Assembly (NCBI RefSeq): GCF_036967205.1
Contig: NZ_CP146022.1
Location: forward strand, 2,852,001-2,916,000
Length of the DNA: 64,000 nt
Direction of reading: 5' to 3'
Origin: Streptomyces sp. Q6
GTDB taxonomy: Bacteria > Actinomycetota > Actinomycetes > Streptomycetales > Streptomycetaceae
The notes beneath the pieces are model-generated. The model made no database searches. It had not been told where the DNA came from and saw nothing but the letters and a program-made list of their open reading frames with translations. Below are positions 28,095 through 36,667 of this stretch, piece after piece. The number at the start of each line of letters is the position of its first letter. The stretch's first letter is position 1. Both the position numbers and the translations under genes were made by a program.

Positions 28095-28549
28095 AGGACC
28101 TCACCGCCGAGTTCGCGGATCTCCTCCGCATCCTCCGCGGCCTGCTCGCGCTGGGCGTGCTCGGCGCCCTTGCCCCGGGTGGCCTTGGCGTCGGCGGGCA
28201 GGTCCAGCTCGGGGCAGTCCTTCCACAAGCGCTCGAGGGCGTAGAAGACGCGCTCCTCGCTGTGCTGGACGTGGACGACGATGTCGACGTAGTCGAGCAG
28301 GATCCAGCGGGCGTCGCGGTCGCCCTCGCGGCGGACGGGCTTGGCGCCGAGCTCCTTGTTCAGGCGCTCCTCGATCTCGTCGACGATCGACTTGACCTGG
28401 CGGTCGTTGGGAGCCGACGCGAGCAGGAAGGCGTCCGTGATGGACAGCACGTCGCTGACGTCGTAGGCGATGATGTCGTGCGCGAGCTTGTCGGCTGCGG
28501 CCTGGGCGGCGGCGGTGATGAGCTCAAGGGAACGGTCAGTGGCGGTCAC
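28091..28549 (-). CDS. rsfS: Ribosomal silencing factor RsfS
   Basis: 152 aa. RsfS binds L14 on the 50S subunit and blocks joining to 30S. The conserved core is DIIAYDVSDVLSITDAFLLA, SAPNDRQVKSIVDEIEERL, REGDRDARWILLDYVDIVVH and FYALERLWKDCPELDLP. GTG 28549 (MTATDRSLELITAAAQAA) follows GGAAAG; the open frame upstream is not RsfS-like. A charged Ala/Glu tail follows the domain, as in other streptomycetes. Neighbour of nadD, a widespread linkage. Confidence 0.94.
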   Translation of the reverse strand: MTATDRSLELITAAAQAAADKLAHDIIAYDVSDVLSITDAFLLASAPNDRQVKSIVDEIEERLNKELGAKPVRREGDRDARWILLDYVDIVVHVQHSEERVFYALERLWKDCPELDLPADAKATRGKGAEHAQREQAAEDAEEIRELGGEVL

Positions 28550-28643
28550 TACAAGGCTTTCCGTCGGGGGGCAGATCCCCCGGGCCATGCCTGACGGGGG
28601 TACCTCAAGGGTCTCACGGACAGCCGAACTGCCTCACGGCATT

Positions 28644-28673
28644 ACCGGCGCCCCCGATTCCGGGGGCGCCGGT
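28644..28673 (-). terminator. Terminator after the LCP-like gene
   Basis: Perfect 13-bp GC stem (28644-28656 with 28661-28673) and ATTC tetraloop, 7 nt after the stop at 28681. It lies between the LCP-like gene and rsfS, so it may reduce transcription into rsfS. Confidence 0.75.
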
Positions 28674-28680
28674 AGGTGGA

Positions 28681-30324
28681 TCACTTGCCGGTGTAGTCCT
28701 GACCGAGGACCACGGAGACGTCCGCGTTCGCGGCTGTCTTCCCCTTCCGCACGGCCGAGGTCGGCAGGCCCAGCGTCTTGGCGACCTCGACGGCGTCCTG
28801 CTTGCGGGCGGCGTCGGCGTACGTGACCTGCGACGCCGCCGCGGCGGTGCCGGTGCCGGCCGAGATGAAGGTGTAGCCGCCGTTGACGAGGGTGACGCGG
28901 GCCTTCTCGGTGCGGGTCTTGTCGCCGGTGGCGTTCTTGATGCCGACGCGCAGCGAGTCACCGTCGGACGGGGCCTTCACGGTGCCGCCGAGCACGTCCT
29001 TGACCACGGAGTTCGCGGCGGCGTCGGAGAGCGTGCCGTCGCTCTGCACCGGGAGCAGGGCGGTCTTGTAGTCGCCCTCCTTGGCGTGGTCGGCGAGCTT
29101 GGCGAGGAAGGCGCCGAGGTCCTTCTCCGTCAGCGACGGGTCGAGGATCTGGGCGAGCGTCTGCACGGTGGTCGTCGCGGCCTGCGGGTCCGAGGACAGC
29201 TTGCGCAGCACGCCCTGCATGACCTGCCCGAACCGCATGAGCTGCGCGGTCTCGGCCTCGCCCTTGGCCCGGTAGGTGGCGTAGGCGACGGCCATCGGAC
29301 CGCTGAGGGTCTGCTGCTCGCCCTTGTGGACGAGGGTGGTGCCCTTCTTGTCCGGGTCGGGCACGTCCGTGTCGGTGTTGATGTCGATGTTGCCGACGAG
29401 CTCGACCAGGTTGTTCAGGTAGGGGGTGTCCAGGCGCCAGGTGCCCTGGACGTCGGTGCCGAGGAGGGCGTCGATCGCGTCGCTGGTGCCGGAGGAGCCG
29501 TCGTCGTCGACGGACTTGCCGAGCGTGCTGGTGGTGCCGTCGTCGCCCGACACGGCGAGGGAGTTGGGCAGCAGGACCGTGGTGCCCTGCTGGGTGGTGG
29601 TGTTGTTCACCAGCAGGGCCGTGGAAGTGGCCCCGCCCTTGGTGTTGTGCAGGTGCACGACGATGACGTCACGGTTCTGCGGTCCCGCCGCGGTCGTGCC
29701 GTCGGCCTTCTTGGCGTCCTCGGACAGGAAGGGCAGCTTGCCCGCGGACCAGAGGTAGCCGACGCCGCCGACCAGGCACAGGGCGAGGACGACGATGAGC
29801 GCGACGCCCCGGTTGCGGCCGCGCCGCTTGGCCTCCTCGCGCCGCTCGCTGCGGGACTCCGTGAACTTCAGCCAGTCGATGACGTCTTCGGAGTTCTCGT
29901 CCGGGTCCTCGACGAAGTCGAACTGCTCGGTACGGTAGTCGCGGTCCTGCGCCGGCTCCGGTTCAGGCTCCTGAGGGGCCGGGGCCTGCTGCGGGATGTA
30001 GGCGGTGGCCTGCTGCTGCGCGGCGGCCCGGGGCTGCTCACCGGTTCCGGCGGCGGCGCCGTACGGGTCGTAACCGCCGTGCTGCGCACCGCCGTAGGGA
30101 TCGTACGAAGGCGCGGGCGGGGGCGGCGACGACGGCTGCGCCGGCTGGACGGGCTGCTGCTGCCCGGTCGCGTACGGGTCGTAGCCGTATCCGTACGCCG
30201 AGTACTCTCCGGACCGCTCGTACGACGGCGCCTGTTGCACCTGCCGGTAGACCGGCTGGCCGAACTCGTCGTAGCCGACCAACTCGTACTGCTGCTGGTC
30301 GTAACCGTCGTATCGGTCGTTCAC
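28681..30324 (-). CDS. LytR/CpsA/Psr-like (LCP) envelope protein with LytR C-terminal domain
   Basis: 547 aa. A cytoplasmic Pro/Gln/Tyr-rich N terminus (YDPYG repeats, residues 1-170) precedes one transmembrane helix (about 173-193) and an extracellular LCP-like domain (about 215-440). A LytR_C domain follows (about 450-530, SLRVGIKNATGDKTRTEKAR). LCP enzymes attach polymers to peptidoglycan. Here the usual SIPRD motif reads LLPNSL and the Arg-rich helix reads RFGQVMQGVLRKL, so catalytic residues look altered. The GTG at 30324 has GAGAGGGG 6 nt upstream. It lies 25 nt downstream of nadD. Confidence 0.85.
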   Translation of the reverse strand: MNDRYDGYDQQQYELVGYDEFGQPVYRQVQQAPSYERSGEYSAYGYGYDPYATGQQQPVQPAQPSSPPPPAPSYDPYGGAQHGGYDPYGAAAGTGEQPRAAAQQQATAYIPQQAPAPQEPEPEPAQDRDYRTEQFDFVEDPDENSEDVIDWLKFTESRSERREEAKRRGRNRGVALIVVLALCLVGGVGYLWSAGKLPFLSEDAKKADGTTAAGPQNRDVIVVHLHNTKGGATSTALLVNNTTTQQGTTVLLPNSLAVSGDDGTTSTLGKSVDDDGSSGTSDAIDALLGTDVQGTWRLDTPYLNNLVELVGNIDINTDTDVPDPDKKGTTLVHKGEQQTLSGPMAVAYATYRAKGEAETAQLMRFGQVMQGVLRKLSSDPQAATTTVQTLAQILDPSLTEKDLGAFLAKLADHAKEGDYKTALLPVQSDGTLSDAAANSVVKDVLGGTVKAPSDGDSLRVGIKNATGDKTRTEKARVTLVNGGYTFISAGTGTAAAASQVTYADAARKQDAVEVAKTLGLPTSAVRKGKTAANADVSVVLGQDYTGK

Positions 30325-30349
30325 CGATGCCCCTCTCGGCGGTGCAGGG

Positions 30350-31012
30350 TCATTCGCCTCGGTACAGCTGGCGCTTGTCGATGTAGCGCACCACACCGTC
30401 CGGCACCATGTACCAGATGGGGTCGCCCTTGGCGACTCTGTCACGGCAGTCCGTGGACGAGATCGCGAGGGCGGGGACCTCGACGAACGAGACACCGCCC
30501 TCGGGCAGGCCGGGGTCGGCGAGTGTGTGGCCCGGACGGGTCACGCCGATGAAGTGTGCCAGGGAGAAGAGCTCTTCGGTGTATCGCCAGGTGAGGATCT
30601 GGCCGAGAGCGTCGGCACCCGTGATGAAGAAGAGGTCCGTGTCCGGATTGAGCGCGCGCAGATCGCGCAGCGTGTCCGTGGTGTACGTCGGTCCGCCGCG
30701 GTCGAGGTCGATACGGCTCACCGAGAACTGCGGGTTCTCGGCGGTCGCGATGACCGTCATCAGATAGCGGTCCTCGGCCGGCGAGACCTTCTTGTCGCTC
30801 TTCTGCCAGGGCTGCCCGGTCGGCACGAACACCACCTCGTCGAGGTGGAACTGCGCGGCGACCTCGCTGGCCGCCACCAGGTGTCCGTGGTGGATCGGGT
30901 CGAACGTTCCGCCCATGACGCCGAGGCGTCGCTTGGTCGGTGAGGCCCACTCACGATCCGGGCCGCCGGCCGGGCTGTTGACCGGGCCGGTAGGCATGTC
31001 CTGCGCTCCCAT
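30350..31012 (-). CDS. nadD: Nicotinate-nucleotide adenylyltransferase
   Basis: 220 aa. It makes deamido-NAD from NaMN and ATP. The nucleotidyltransferase signature [20 protein letters not shown] is at residues 31-50 and the C-terminal [10 protein letters not shown] holds the ISSTxxR motif. Substrate-loop residues [13 protein letters not shown] match actinobacterial NadD. Head of the operon nadD, LCP-like gene, rsfS, phosphatase. An alternative start, ATG 30997 (MPTGPVNSP), is possible. Confidence 0.96.
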   Translation of the reverse strand: MGAQDMPTGPVNSPAGGPDREWASPTKRRLGVMGGTFDPIHHGHLVAASEVAAQFHLDEVVFVPTGQPWQKSDKKVSPAEDRYLMTVIATAENPQFSVSRIDLDRGGPTYTTDTLRDLRALNPDTDLFFITGADALGQILTWRYTEELFSLAHFIGVTRPGHTLADPGLPEGGVSFVEVPALAISSTDCRDRVAKGDPIWYMVPDGVVRYIDKRQLYRGE

Positions 31013-31057
31013 GCGTGCAGAGCCTACTGGCCCGGTCCGAGTGCTCGGTGCCCCGGC

Positions 31058-31222
31058 TCAGCGGTCGCGGTTGAAGCGCGTCGTGATCCACAGCAGCAGA
31101 AGCAGGATGACGAACGCGGCGCCGCCCGTCATGAGGGGGCTGATGCTCTCGTGGTTGCCGCCGTGCTCGCCGCCCTCGGAGGCGAGAGTGGCCAGCTGGG
31201 CAGCGGTGCTGTGGAGGCTCAT
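31058..31222 (-). CDS. Mini membrane protein, 54 aa
   Basis: Translation starts MSLHSTAAQLATLASEGGEH and ends LLLLLWITTRFNRDR. One transmembrane helix (about residues 33-47) follows a His/Gly/Glu-rich extracytoplasmic stretch; the basic tail is cytoplasmic. Located just upstream of nadD on the same strand and close to a second small membrane protein of the same design. Function unknown; coding status rests on composition and architecture. Confidence 0.7.
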   Translation of the reverse strand: MSLHSTAAQLATLASEGGEHGGNHESISPLMTGGAAFVILLLLLWITTRFNRDR

Positions 31223-31337
31223 CTTCAGCAGGACCTATCCGGTGTGGGATCGGGATAAAGACTTCTGACCCATCGTAAGCGGGGCCCTTCCCGCCGCGAA
31301 CGCCGACTCTGCCGTACGGCCTCATCAGTCGTCGGTA

Positions 31338-31499
31338 TCAGTCGTCGGTCCGGTCGTCCTGTTTGTAGCCCCGCAGCAGGAACCAGGCGAGGAGGACCGC
31401 GCCGAGAACACCCACGATCAGCACGACGCGCAGCAGATTGCCGGGCCCCTGCTCCGACGCGGCGCTGATGAGGTGATCGAGGTGATCGGTGTGGTCCAT
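31338..31499 (-). CDS. Mini membrane protein, 53 aa
   Basis: Starts MDHTDHLDHLISAASEQGPG, then one helix (LRVVLIVGVLGAVLLAWFLL) and the polar tail RGYKQDDRTDD. A His/Asp-rich N terminus recalls metal-binding peptides, but that is speculative. ATG 31499 has AAGGAG 10 nt upstream. It is divergent from the M48 protease gene. Confidence 0.72.
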   Translation of the reverse strand: MDHTDHLDHLISAASEQGPGNLLRVVLIVGVLGAVLLAWFLLRGYKQDDRTDD

Positions 31500-31596
31500 G
31501 GCGGTTCGCTCCTTCTGTGTGCTGCCCCGTCACGGTATCTCCGCCTAATGTGGAGTCCGTCTCGGGGGCACAACCACACACACCATGGGGGGCCGC

Positions 31597-32694
31597 ATGC
31601 CCGACGTACCGAACGAAGAGCACGAGAACGTACCCAGCAGGCAGCGCAGGCGCTTCCCCGGGATCTCCTCGCGGGCGTACGAGCACCCCGCGGACCGCTC
31701 CGCCCTGGTGGCGCTGCGCAAGCTCACCGGCTTCGACACGGTCTTCAAGGCGCTGAGCGGTCTGCTGCCGGAGCGCAGCCTGCGTCTGCTGTTCCTGTCG
31801 GACTCGGTGCGTGTCTCCGACGAGCAGTTCGCGCACCTCAACGCGATGCTGCGGGACGCCTGTTACATCCTGGACCTGGAGAAGGTCCCCCCGATGTACG
31901 TCAATCAGGACCCGCAGCCGAACGCGATGTGCATCGGTCTCGACGAGCCGATCATCGTCGTGACGACCGGTCTCGTGGAGCTGCTCGACGAGGAGGAGAT
32001 GCGGGCGGTCGTCGGCCACGAGGTCGGCCACGCGCTCTCGGGCCACTCGGTCTACCGGACGATACTGCTGTTCCTCACCAGCCTGGCGCTCCGCGTCGCG
32101 TGGATCCCGCTCGGCAACCTCGCGATCATGGCGATCGTGACGGCGCTGCGCGAGTGGTTCCGCAAGTCCGAACTCTCCGCGGACCGGGCCGGGTTGCTGG
32201 TCGGACAGGACCTCCAGGCCTCCATGCGCGGCCTGATGAAGATCGCGGGCGGCAACCACCTGCACGAGATGAACGTGGACGCGTTCCTCAAGCAGGCCGA
32301 GGAGTACGAGGCCGGGGGCGATCTGCGCGACTCGGTCCTGAAGATCCTGAACGTGATGCCGCGCTCGCACCCCTTCACCACGGTGCGCGCCGCCGAGCTG
32401 AAGAAGTGGGCCGGGACCCGCGACTACCAGCGGCTGATGGACGGGCACTACCCGCGCCGCGCCGAGGACAAGGACACCTCGGTGACCGACTCGTTCCGCG
32501 AGTCGGCCTCGCACTACTCGGATCACATGAAGAACTCGAAGGACCCGCTGATGAAGCTGGTCAGCGACATCGCGGGCGGCGCGGGCGACCTCGGCGGCCG
32601 GGTGCGGCGCGGCTTCGGGAACTTCGGCGGGACCAACGGCGGCGCCGCCGGCGGGGACAACGCGGGCAACCACGGAACCCGCGACGACGAGTGA
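31597..32694 (+). CDS. M48 family zinc metallopeptidase
   Basis: 365 aa. The zinc motif HEVGH is at about residues 141-145 (VVGHEVGHALSGHSV) and the third ligand region is SELSADRAGLLVGQD. A hydrophobic segment (ILLFLTSLALRVAWIPLG) follows the active-site helix, as in HtpX/Ste24-type membrane proteases. The C-terminal tail is Gly-rich. ATG 31597 (MPDVPNEEHENVP) is preceded by GGGGGG; ATG 31585 is in frame but has no better site. A strong hairpin follows. Substrates unknown; envelope quality control is an inference. Confidence 0.92.
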   Translation: MPDVPNEEHENVPSRQRRRFPGISSRAYEHPADRSALVALRKLTGFDTVFKALSGLLPERSLRLLFLSDSVRVSDEQFAHLNAMLRDACYILDLEKVPPMYVNQDPQPNAMCIGLDEPIIVVTTGLVELLDEEEMRAVVGHEVGHALSGHSVYRTILLFLTSLALRVAWIPLGNLAIMAIVTALREWFRKSELSADRAGLLVGQDLQASMRGLMKIAGGNHLHEMNVDAFLKQAEEYEAGGDLRDSVLKILNVMPRSHPFTTVRAAELKKWAGTRDYQRLMDGHYPRRAEDKDTSVTDSFRESASHYSDHMKNSKDPLMKLVSDIAGGAGDLGGRVRRGFGNFGGTNGGAAGGDNAGNHGTRDDE

Positions 32695-32707
32695 CCTCAC
32701 CCGTCAC

Positions 32708-32730
32708 GACGTGACGACGTGACGACGTGA
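32708..32730. repeat. 8-bp tandem repeat after the M48 gene
   Basis: GACGTGAC repeated 2.9 times in the short gap after the protease stop. Confidence 0.7.
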
Positions 32731-32740
32731 GGGAAGAGGT

Positions 32741-32777
32741 CGTGAGGGCAGGCGCCGGTACGGCGCCTGCCCTCACG
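32741..32777. terminator. Bidirectional terminator, M48 gene versus convergent membrane-protein gene
   Basis: Perfect 16-bp stem (32741-32756 with 32762-32777), loop GGTAC, between convergent genes ending at 32694 and 32797. Confidence 0.82.
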
Positions 32778-32796
32778 ACAGGCGTCGGTACGGCGC

Positions 32797-33885
32797 CTAG
32801 ACGGACGGCTGGGCACTCGGTGCGAGCGCGCCGCACAGCGCGGACGCGGTCGCACTGCCCGTCGCGTACGGGTCGGTGCCCGCCGGGCCGTCCTTCTTCG
32901 CCGTCTGCCCCGCGAGCAGCGGGTGCAGATGCTCGGCCGAGTCCGCGGCGCAGGCGAGCGGCCCGGCCTGGACGTAGGACACGAGCAGTTCGGCCTGGTG
33001 GTTGCGCAGGTCGTCGCGGTCGAAGCGGAAGTGCAGTTCGCGCCGGACCGTGAACAGGGAGGCCTTCGCCCCGGTGGCGGCGCCCGCGGGCCGCAGCGCG
33101 TACACGAACGTGTGGTCCGAGGTCACTTCGAGGGTGTCCGCGTCGGTCTCCGCGACCTGGAGCGCGCCCCGGACGCGGATGTGCGGGTCGGCGAGCTCGG
33201 CCTGGGCCGGGTCGAAGCGGACCAGCCAGCCGGTGGCCGCGTGCCGTCCGTCGGCGGTCGGCTTGTCGAAGCTCCGGTCGAACTGGCCGAGCTGCTGCGG
33301 GTCGACGAGCGTGCGTACGGGGCGCACGGACCCTCCGGTGAGCACGTCCGGGTCGAGCGAGGAGTCGACGAGGTAGTCCTTCGCGGTGGTCAGCGCGGTG
33401 ACGACCTGGCTGTCGGAGAAGTGCGTGGTGCGGCGGATCGACGTGGGCAGCGTTATCCCCCCGGCGGCGACGTGGAAGTGCGCCGCGGGGCTGTGCGCGT
33501 ACAGGTCGGCGACGGAGACGGAGCCGGGCACCTTGCCGGCCGGGGCGAGCGGGATGACGGTCATGCGCAGCGGATCGGTGTGCCGGGCGACGGGGACCGT
33601 GCGGTACGGGCTGCGTACGCCCATGTAGATCGCGGTGCCGAAGGCGATCACGATCAGGGCGACGAGGATGACAGCCTGCCTGGTCAGGCCGCGGCGCAGC
33701 GCGGGGGTGCGGCGTACGGCGGGCGCGTGGTCGGTGATGCGCTCCTGGGCGGAGAACTCCTGGAGACGGGCAGCTTTGACGAACGACTCGTCGAACACGA
33801 CGGATCGGTATTCGTCCTCGCTCCCGCTGCCACCGCCGGGGGTGCCTTCCGGTGTCCCCTCCGGTGGGTCTCCTGGCCCGCCCAT
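32797..33885 (-). CDS. Membrane-anchored protein with cytoplasmic FDExFVKAA motif
   Basis: 362 aa. The cytoplasmic N terminus carries VVFDESFVKAARLQEFSAQER (residues 29-49, key residues FDE and FVKAA). One transmembrane helix follows (about 69-91), then a ~270-residue extracytoplasmic domain with two Cys (LACAADSAEHLH, ALCGAL) near the C terminus, plausibly a disulfide. No catalytic motif recognised. The next gene downstream in genome order (33986-34594) has the same N-terminal motif, so the two are probably functional partners or paralogues. Function unknown. Confidence 0.85.
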   Translation of the reverse strand: MGGPGDPPEGTPEGTPGGGSGSEDEYRSVVFDESFVKAARLQEFSAQERITDHAPAVRRTPALRRGLTRQAVILVALIVIAFGTAIYMGVRSPYRTVPVARHTDPLRMTVIPLAPAGKVPGSVSVADLYAHSPAAHFHVAAGGITLPTSIRRTTHFSDSQVVTALTTAKDYLVDSSLDPDVLTGGSVRPVRTLVDPQQLGQFDRSFDKPTADGRHAATGWLVRFDPAQAELADPHIRVRGALQVAETDADTLEVTSDHTFVYALRPAGAATGAKASLFTVRRELHFRFDRDDLRNHQAELLVSYVQAGPLACAADSAEHLHPLLAGQTAKKDGPAGTDPYATGSATASALCGALAPSAQPSV

Positions 33886-33985
33886 ACCTTCAGGGTAGGT
33901 CTCCGGGACCTCAGGTAAACGCCCTGGTACACGACAAGTTCCGACAGCCGCTCACACCGTCGCGCGGCAGCCGCCCCGGAGCCGG

Positions 33986-34594
33986 TCAGGGGGTCCGGGG
34001 CACCGCCGAAACCGCAGGCTGGGAGTAGTCGGCGGAGGCGGAAGGCGGGCCGGGGAGGCTCTTCTCCAGTTCGGTCGTGGCCGGGGGCGGCACCCGGTCC
34101 TGGCGGCCCGAGGCGGCGCCGCGGTAGACCGCGGTGAAGGCGAGGGCGACCATGCCGATGCCCATGAGGAGGGCGAGTGCCCAGGCGACGGGCCTGCGCC
34201 AGCGGACCATCCCGGAGTACGGGCCGGGCCGGCCCTCCCGGGCGAGTTCCTCCTCGTACAGCTCGTCGAGGTCGCGGTCGAACTCGTCCGCGCCGTCCGA
34301 GATGAACCCGTCGCCGTCCTCGTAGAAGTCGTCGTCGGGGCCGCGGCGTATGCGCGCCCTGCGGGCCTCGGACTCCTGGGCCTCGGCACGGGCCTGCGCC
34401 GCGGCGAGCAGTCGCTCCACCGCGGTGGGCTCATGGACCTCGGCGGCCTTCACGAAGTCCTCGTCGAAGACCACGGAGGCGAACTCTTCGTCCCAGCCCC
34501 CGCGGTCGTGGTCGTCGTCGGGCTCCCAGCCGTCCGGAAACGGCCTGCCCCCCACGTCCTCCGGCACCCGTCCAGAGTAGACCTGAGGGGTCAA
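33986..34594 (-). CDS. Small membrane protein sharing the FDExFVKAA motif
   Basis: 202 aa. VVFDEDFVKAAEVHEPTAVER (41-61) aligns residue for residue with the motif of the adjacent 362-aa protein. An acidic stretch follows (about 85-120, DDDFYEDGDGFISDGADEFD), then one transmembrane helix (about 135-157) and a short Pro/Ser/Thr-rich extracytoplasmic tail. It lies between proA and the 362-aa gene on the same strand. No known family recognised; a role in envelope or sigma/anti-sigma-type signalling would be a guess. Confidence 0.83.
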   Translation of the reverse strand: MTPQVYSGRVPEDVGGRPFPDGWEPDDDHDRGGWDEEFASVVFDEDFVKAAEVHEPTAVERLLAAAQARAEAQESEARRARIRRGPDDDFYEDGDGFISDGADEFDRDLDELYEEELAREGRPGPYSGMVRWRRPVAWALALLMGIGMVALAFTAVYRGAASGRQDRVPPPATTELEKSLPGPPSASADYSQPAVSAVPRTP

Positions 34595-34635
34595 TTTGGG
34601 CAGACGGTAAGGGAATTCACCGAAACTGACGCTGC

Positions 34636-35925
34636 TTAACGGATGTGTCCGTCCCCCGTGACGATGTACTTGGTGCTGGTCAGCTCCGGCAGGCCCATGG
34701 GGCCGCGGGCGTGCAGCTTCTGGGTGGAGATCCCGATCTCCGCGCCGAAGCCGAACTGGCCGCCGTCGGTGAACCGCGTCGAGGCGTTGACCGCGACCGT
34801 CGTGGAGTCGACGAGCTGGGTGAAGCGGCGGGCGGCCGCCTGCGAGGTGGTGACGATCGCCTCGGTGTGGCCCGAGGACCAGAGCCGGATGTGCTCGACG
34901 GCCTTGTCGAGGTCGTCGACGACGGCGGCCGCGATGTCGTACGAGAGGTACTCGGTCTCCCAGTCGTCGTGGTGCGCCTCGACGACGGTCGCCTTGGACT
35001 GCGGGGCGTACGCGAGGATCCGCGGGTCCGCGTGGACGGTGACGCCCGCGTCGGCGAGCGCGTCCAGGGCGCGCGGCACGAACGCGTCGGCGATGTCCTG
35101 GTGGACGAGGAGCGTCTCGGCGGCGTTGCAGACGGAGGGCCGCTGCGCCTTGGAGTTGATCAGGATGTCGACGGCCATGTCGATGTCGGCGGCCGCGTCG
35201 ACGTACACGTGGCAGTTGCCGGTGCCGGTCTCGATGACGGGGACGATCGAGTTCTCCACGACGTTCTTGATCAGCGAGGCGCCGCCGCGCGGGATCAGGA
35301 CGTCGACGAGGCCGCGGGCGCGCATCAGTTCGGTGACGGAGTCGCGGGACTCGCCGGGCACGAGCTGGATCGCGTCGGCGGGCAGGCCGCTGCCGCCGAC
35401 GGCGTCGCGCAGCACACGCACGAGCGCGGTGTTCGACTCGTACGCCGATGAGCTGCCGCGGAGCAGCACGGCGTTGCCCGACTTGAGGCAGAGGGCGGCG
35501 GCGTCCACGGTGACGTTCGGCCGGGCCTCGTAGATGATGCCGACGACGCCGAGCGGGACGCGGACCTGGCGCAGGTCGATGCCGTTCGGCAGGGTGTTGC
35601 CGCGCACGACGGTGCCGACCGGATCGGGCAGGGCGATGACGTCGCGCACGTCGGAGGCGATGGCCCGCACGCGCTCCGGGGTCAGCGTCAGCCGGTCGAT
35701 GATCGACTCGGACGTGCCCGCCTCACGGGCGCGGGCGATGTCCTTGGCGTTGGCCTTGACGATCTCGGCCGTACGGACTTCCAGGGCGTCGGCGATCGCC
35801 GCGAGGGCGTCGTCCTTCTCGGCGCGCGGCAGCGGGGCGAGGTCGTTCGCGGCGGCGCGGGCGCGGTAGGCGGCCTGGGTGACCGGGGTCAGCGAGTCGT
35901 ACGGGTTCAGCGAAGGCGACGTCAT
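34636..35925 (-). CDS. proA: Glutamate-5-semialdehyde dehydrogenase (gamma-glutamyl phosphate reductase)
   Basis: 429 aa, the usual size. Second step of proline synthesis, NADPH-dependent. An aldehyde-dehydrogenase fold with cofactor loop [20 protein letters not shown], catalytic Cys in [14 protein letters not shown] and the C-terminal [23 protein letters not shown] 35925 ([20 protein letters not shown]) is preferred over an in-frame ATG 20 codons upstream. proB is encoded 740 bp upstream with a hypothetical gene between. Confidence 0.96.
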   Translation of the reverse strand: MTSPSLNPYDSLTPVTQAAYRARAAANDLAPLPRAEKDDALAAIADALEVRTAEIVKANAKDIARAREAGTSESIIDRLTLTPERVRAIASDVRDVIALPDPVGTVVRGNTLPNGIDLRQVRVPLGVVGIIYEARPNVTVDAAALCLKSGNAVLLRGSSSAYESNTALVRVLRDAVGGSGLPADAIQLVPGESRDSVTELMRARGLVDVLIPRGGASLIKNVVENSIVPVIETGTGNCHVYVDAAADIDMAVDILINSKAQRPSVCNAAETLLVHQDIADAFVPRALDALADAGVTVHADPRILAYAPQSKATVVEAHHDDWETEYLSYDIAAAVVDDLDKAVEHIRLWSSGHTEAIVTTSQAAARRFTQLVDSTTVAVNASTRFTDGGQFGFGAEIGISTQKLHARGPMGLPELTSTKYIVTGDGHIR

Positions 35926-36028
35926 GCTCCGCAGCGTAACGGGGGCGCGGTGGGCGTCCCGCACATGTTTCGGGTGCTGAGACATGGCCGAAAACGGGCC
36001 GGGCGCGCCCCTGCCGCCGGGAGCACGG

Positions 36029-36499
36029 TCAGAACGGGTGCACGCCGACGGGGGTGGCCGGCAGCGGGCCGTAGCCCTCCGCGATGCGCTGGTGGTAGGT
36101 CTGGCGGTCGATGACCTCCAGGCCGACGATCTCCCACGGCGGCAGCTGCGAGGTCTGGCGGTGTTCGCCCCACAGGCGCAGGGCGACGGCGGCCGCGTCG
36201 TGGAGGTCGCGGGCCTCTTCCCAGTAGCGGATCTCCGCGTGGTCGACCGCGTAGCGGCTGGTCAGCAGGAAGGGGTGGTCGTGGGCGAGCTGTTCGAGCC
36301 CGCGGCGGATCTCCGCGAGGGGCGCCTCGGCACCGGAGACGCTGAGCGTGATGTGCCAGAGCCGGGGGCCTTCTTCGGCCACGCCGTCCGTGGATTCACC
36401 GGCGGCGCCCGGCTCGTACGACTCTCCCGCGGCCACGCTGGTCAGTGCCCGCTCCGCCGACCCTCGGGACACCTTGGCCCCCGGGCGCGCTCGTCTCAC
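36029..36499 (-). CDS. Hypothetical protein between proA and proB
   Basis: 156 aa. A basic N terminus ([19 protein letters not shown]) is followed by an alpha/beta-looking domain ([60 protein letters not shown]). No named family recognised. GTG 36499 has an excellent AAAGGAGG ribosome site, which fixes the start. The position between proB and proA suggests co-transcription. Confidence 0.82.
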   Translation of the reverse strand: MRRARPGAKVSRGSAERALTSVAAGESYEPGAAGESTDGVAEEGPRLWHITLSVSGAEAPLAEIRRGLEQLAHDHPFLLTSRYAVDHAEIRYWEEARDLHDAAAVALRLWGEHRQTSQLPPWEIVGLEVIDRQTYHQRIAEGYGPLPATPVGVHPF

Positions 36500-36667
36500 G
36501 ACGGCCTCCTTTGCGCAATGGTCGTGCGGAACTTCCCTGCGTGAACTCCCTGCCACAAGAGTTGACCAGGCCACGGAGCTTCGTGGGGTGGTTTTGGGGA
36601 AGGTCCCCCACGGGTGGCAGGCTTTCGGCCGTTCACACAGGTGGTTTCGAAGGCGGAAGGCCGCGGT

